From: Chitinophagaceae bacterium UBA2375
Lineage (GTDB): Bacteria; Bacteroidota; Bacteroidia; Chitinophagales; Chitinophagaceae
Assembly (NCBI GenBank): GCA_002343985.1
Contig: DDTB01000029.1
Coordinates: 1-64,000 of the forward strand
Reading direction: 5' to 3'
DNA length: 64,000 nucleotides
The notes below the pieces were generated by a model that was not told the DNA's origin, did no database searches, and saw only the letters and a program-made list of their open reading frames with translations. Within the stretch, counting starts at the first letter, position 1, and every line of letters starts with the position of its first letter. The translations under genes and the position numbers were made by a program. Positions 62,786 to 64,000 of this stretch are shown here, in pieces.

Positions 62786-64000
62786 TTAATGATCGTTCAG
62801 CGGTAGTCCGCGGCGTTGGAACTCAATCCAGTTGAGGTATTCAGGCGCTACGCGATGTTCCACCATAGTGATGCAATCGTTTACCGGGCAAACAATCTGG
62901 CATAAGTTGCAACCCACGCATTCTTCTTCCTTGATGGTATAGGTATTGTACGGGTCCCCTTTTACGATATTGATTGATTGATGCGAAGTGTCTTCACAGG
63001 CTATATAACAGAGCCCGCAGTGAATACATTTATCCTGGTTGATACGCGCGATATGGTGAAAGTTGATGTCGAGGTCTTCCCAATGTGTGATGGTGCTGAC
63101 TGATTTACCAATAAAGTCTTCCAGTTTTTCAAATCCCTTTTCCTCCATCCAGTTGGTCATTCCCTCAATCATGTCTTCCACAATCCTGAAGCCGTGGTTC
63201 ATGGCGGCCGTGCATACCTGCACATTGCTGGCGCCCAGCAACATGAATTCCACCGCGTCTTTCCAGGTACTGACACCGCCAATGCCTGATATGGGCACTT
63301 TATTGGTAACCGGGTTCTGCGCGATGCTGGTGAGCATTTTCAGCGCAATCGGCTTCACGGCCGGGCCGCAATACCCACCGTACACACTTTTACCGGCCAC
63401 ATAAGGGTTCGGCACAAAAGTATCCAGGTCAACACCGGTTATGGATTGAATGGTGTTGATGAGCGACAACCCATGGGTGCCCGCTTCCACAACGGCTTGC
63501 CCGGTGGGCACTACGCTGTGTACATTCGGCGTTAGTTTTGTGATGACCGGTATTGTTGCTTTTTCCATGACCCATTCCACCACCATACGGGCGATCTCGG
63601 GGTCTTGTCCAACCGCTGCACCCATGCCTCTTTCCGTCATGCCATGCGGGCAACCGAAATTCAGTTCAAAGCCATGCGCGCCTGTGTCTTCCACTTTCTT
63701 AATCAGTTCATACCAGCTCTCCCTATTATTATCCGCCATCAGCGATACAATCATGGCACGGTCAGGAAAAAGTTTAATACATTCTTCAATTTCACGGAGG
63801 TTGATGTCAAGCGGCCGGTCGCTGATCAATTCAATATTATTAAACCCGAGCAAACGTTTATTGGCATTGTATAGTGCCGAGTAACGTGATGACACATTCT
63901 TCACCTGCGACCCAAGCGTCTTCCACACCACACCGCCCCATCCGGCTTCAAAAGCGCGGAGCACATTGATTTTTTTATCCGTTGGCGGGGCGCTGGCCAG
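62786..64000 (-). CDS. preA: NAD-dependent dihydropyrimidine dehydrogenase subunit PreA (5' end outside window)
   Basis: The product reduces uracil and thymine to dihydro-forms with PreT. The frame is open to the window edge (405 codons including stop), so the N-terminus, roughly 25 residues by family length, is cut off. The visible start LASAPPTDKKINVLRAFEAG fits the family, so the GTG at 63964 is not the real start. The FMN-binding TIM barrel (ELNFGCPHGM, GIGGVSTW) is followed by two 4Fe-4S clusters (CIHCGLCYIAC and CVGCNLCQIVC). preT and the dihydropyrimidinase are expected beyond the right edge. Confidence 0.95.
   Translation of the reverse strand: MASAPPTDKKINVLRAFEAGWGGVVWKTLGSQVKNVSSRYSALYNANKRLLGFNNIELISDRPLDINLREIEECIKLFPDRAMIVSLMADNNRESWYELIKKVEDTGAHGFELNFGCPHGMTERGMGAAVGQDPEIARMVVEWVMEKATIPVITKLTPNVHSVVPTGQAVVEAGTHGLSLINTIQSITGVDLDTFVPNPYVAGKSVYGGYCGPAVKPIALKMLTSIAQNPVTNKVPISGIGGVSTWKDAVEFMLLGASNVQVCTAAMNHGFRIVEDMIEGMTNWMEEKGFEKLEDFIGKSVSTITHWEDLDINFHHIARINQDKCIHCGLCYIACEDTSHQSINIVKGDPYNTYTIKEEECVGCNLCQIVCPVNDCITMVEHRVAPEYLNWIEFQRRGLPLNDH

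Noticed and set aside
63964..64000. GTG at 63964 as the start of preA
   Set aside because: The frame stays open to the window edge and the upstream codons match the family N-terminal region, so the gene is cut by the window.
1..64000. Prophage, insertion sequence or integrative element
   Set aside because: No transposase, integrase, phage structural gene or attachment-site duplication was found.

Overview
The window is a 64 kb piece of a Bacteroidota chromosome, most probably from the Chitinophagaceae or a close relative. The evidence is type IX secretion cargo domains (one type A tail, one gliding-type tail), three DUF4476 proteins, a DUF6089-like barrel, an enlarged SecA of 1108 residues with a SEC-C tail, and many Bacteroidota-type promoter elements (TAnnTTTG at -7) in front of genes. 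Gene density is high and most genes are housekeeping. I see no prophage, insertion sequence, CRISPR array or rRNA. The only RNA gene found is one tRNA-Glu.

Layout. 1-4.9 kb: a four-helix-bundle (23S IVP type) gene flanked by a 9-bp periodic degenerate repeat, then a nucleoside phosphorylase-deoC pair and gap-pgk, all on the minus strand. 5.0-12.5 kb: tRNA-Glu with its own promoter and terminator, an aldehyde dehydrogenase, a sterol-desaturase-type hydroxylase, a class C beta-lactamase-like serine hydrolase, a beta-CASP metallo-hydrolase, an M20D amidohydrolase and a SPOR protein. 12.6-19.3 kb: secA, and divergently atpG, scpB and lysA. 19.4-27.4 kb: a thioester alpha-2-macroglobulin lipoprotein with PBP1C, the bacterial macroglobulin/peptidoglycan-repair pair. 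27.5-33 kb: a DUF4442 protein, malic enzyme, MlaE and MlaF type lipid-transport subunits, and sucD. 33-45 kb: a DUF4476 protein, a second and larger thioester macroglobulin, a small membrane protein, aspS, a divergent YkuD-like L,D-transpeptidase candidate and rarA. 45-53.3 kb: a GNAT enzyme, an outer-membrane barrel, a 32-residue membrane peptide, an orphan histidine kinase, uvrA and an S9 peptidase. 53.4-64 kb: two adjacent DUF4476 proteins sharing a duplicated N-terminal domain behind a gliding-type T9SS protein, an M20 carbamoylase-type hydrolase, an M1 peptidase with a T9SS tail, a cyclophilin lipoprotein, an NlpC/P60 lipoprotein and a 5'-truncated preA.

Themes. Much of the accessory content concerns the cell envelope: two macroglobulins, PBP1C, an L,D-transpeptidase-like protein, SPOR, NlpC/P60, Mla and T9SS cargo. 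Nucleoside and pyrimidine catabolism appears at both ends (phosphorylase and DeoC; PreA and a HyuC-type hydrolase). Several promoters lie so close to start codons that the transcripts should be leaderless or nearly so. The least explained material is the three-gene secreted cluster at 53.5-57.7 kb, the 9-bp repeat element, the YkuD-like protein and two possible small membrane peptides. Nothing here is clearly a new defence or mobile system.
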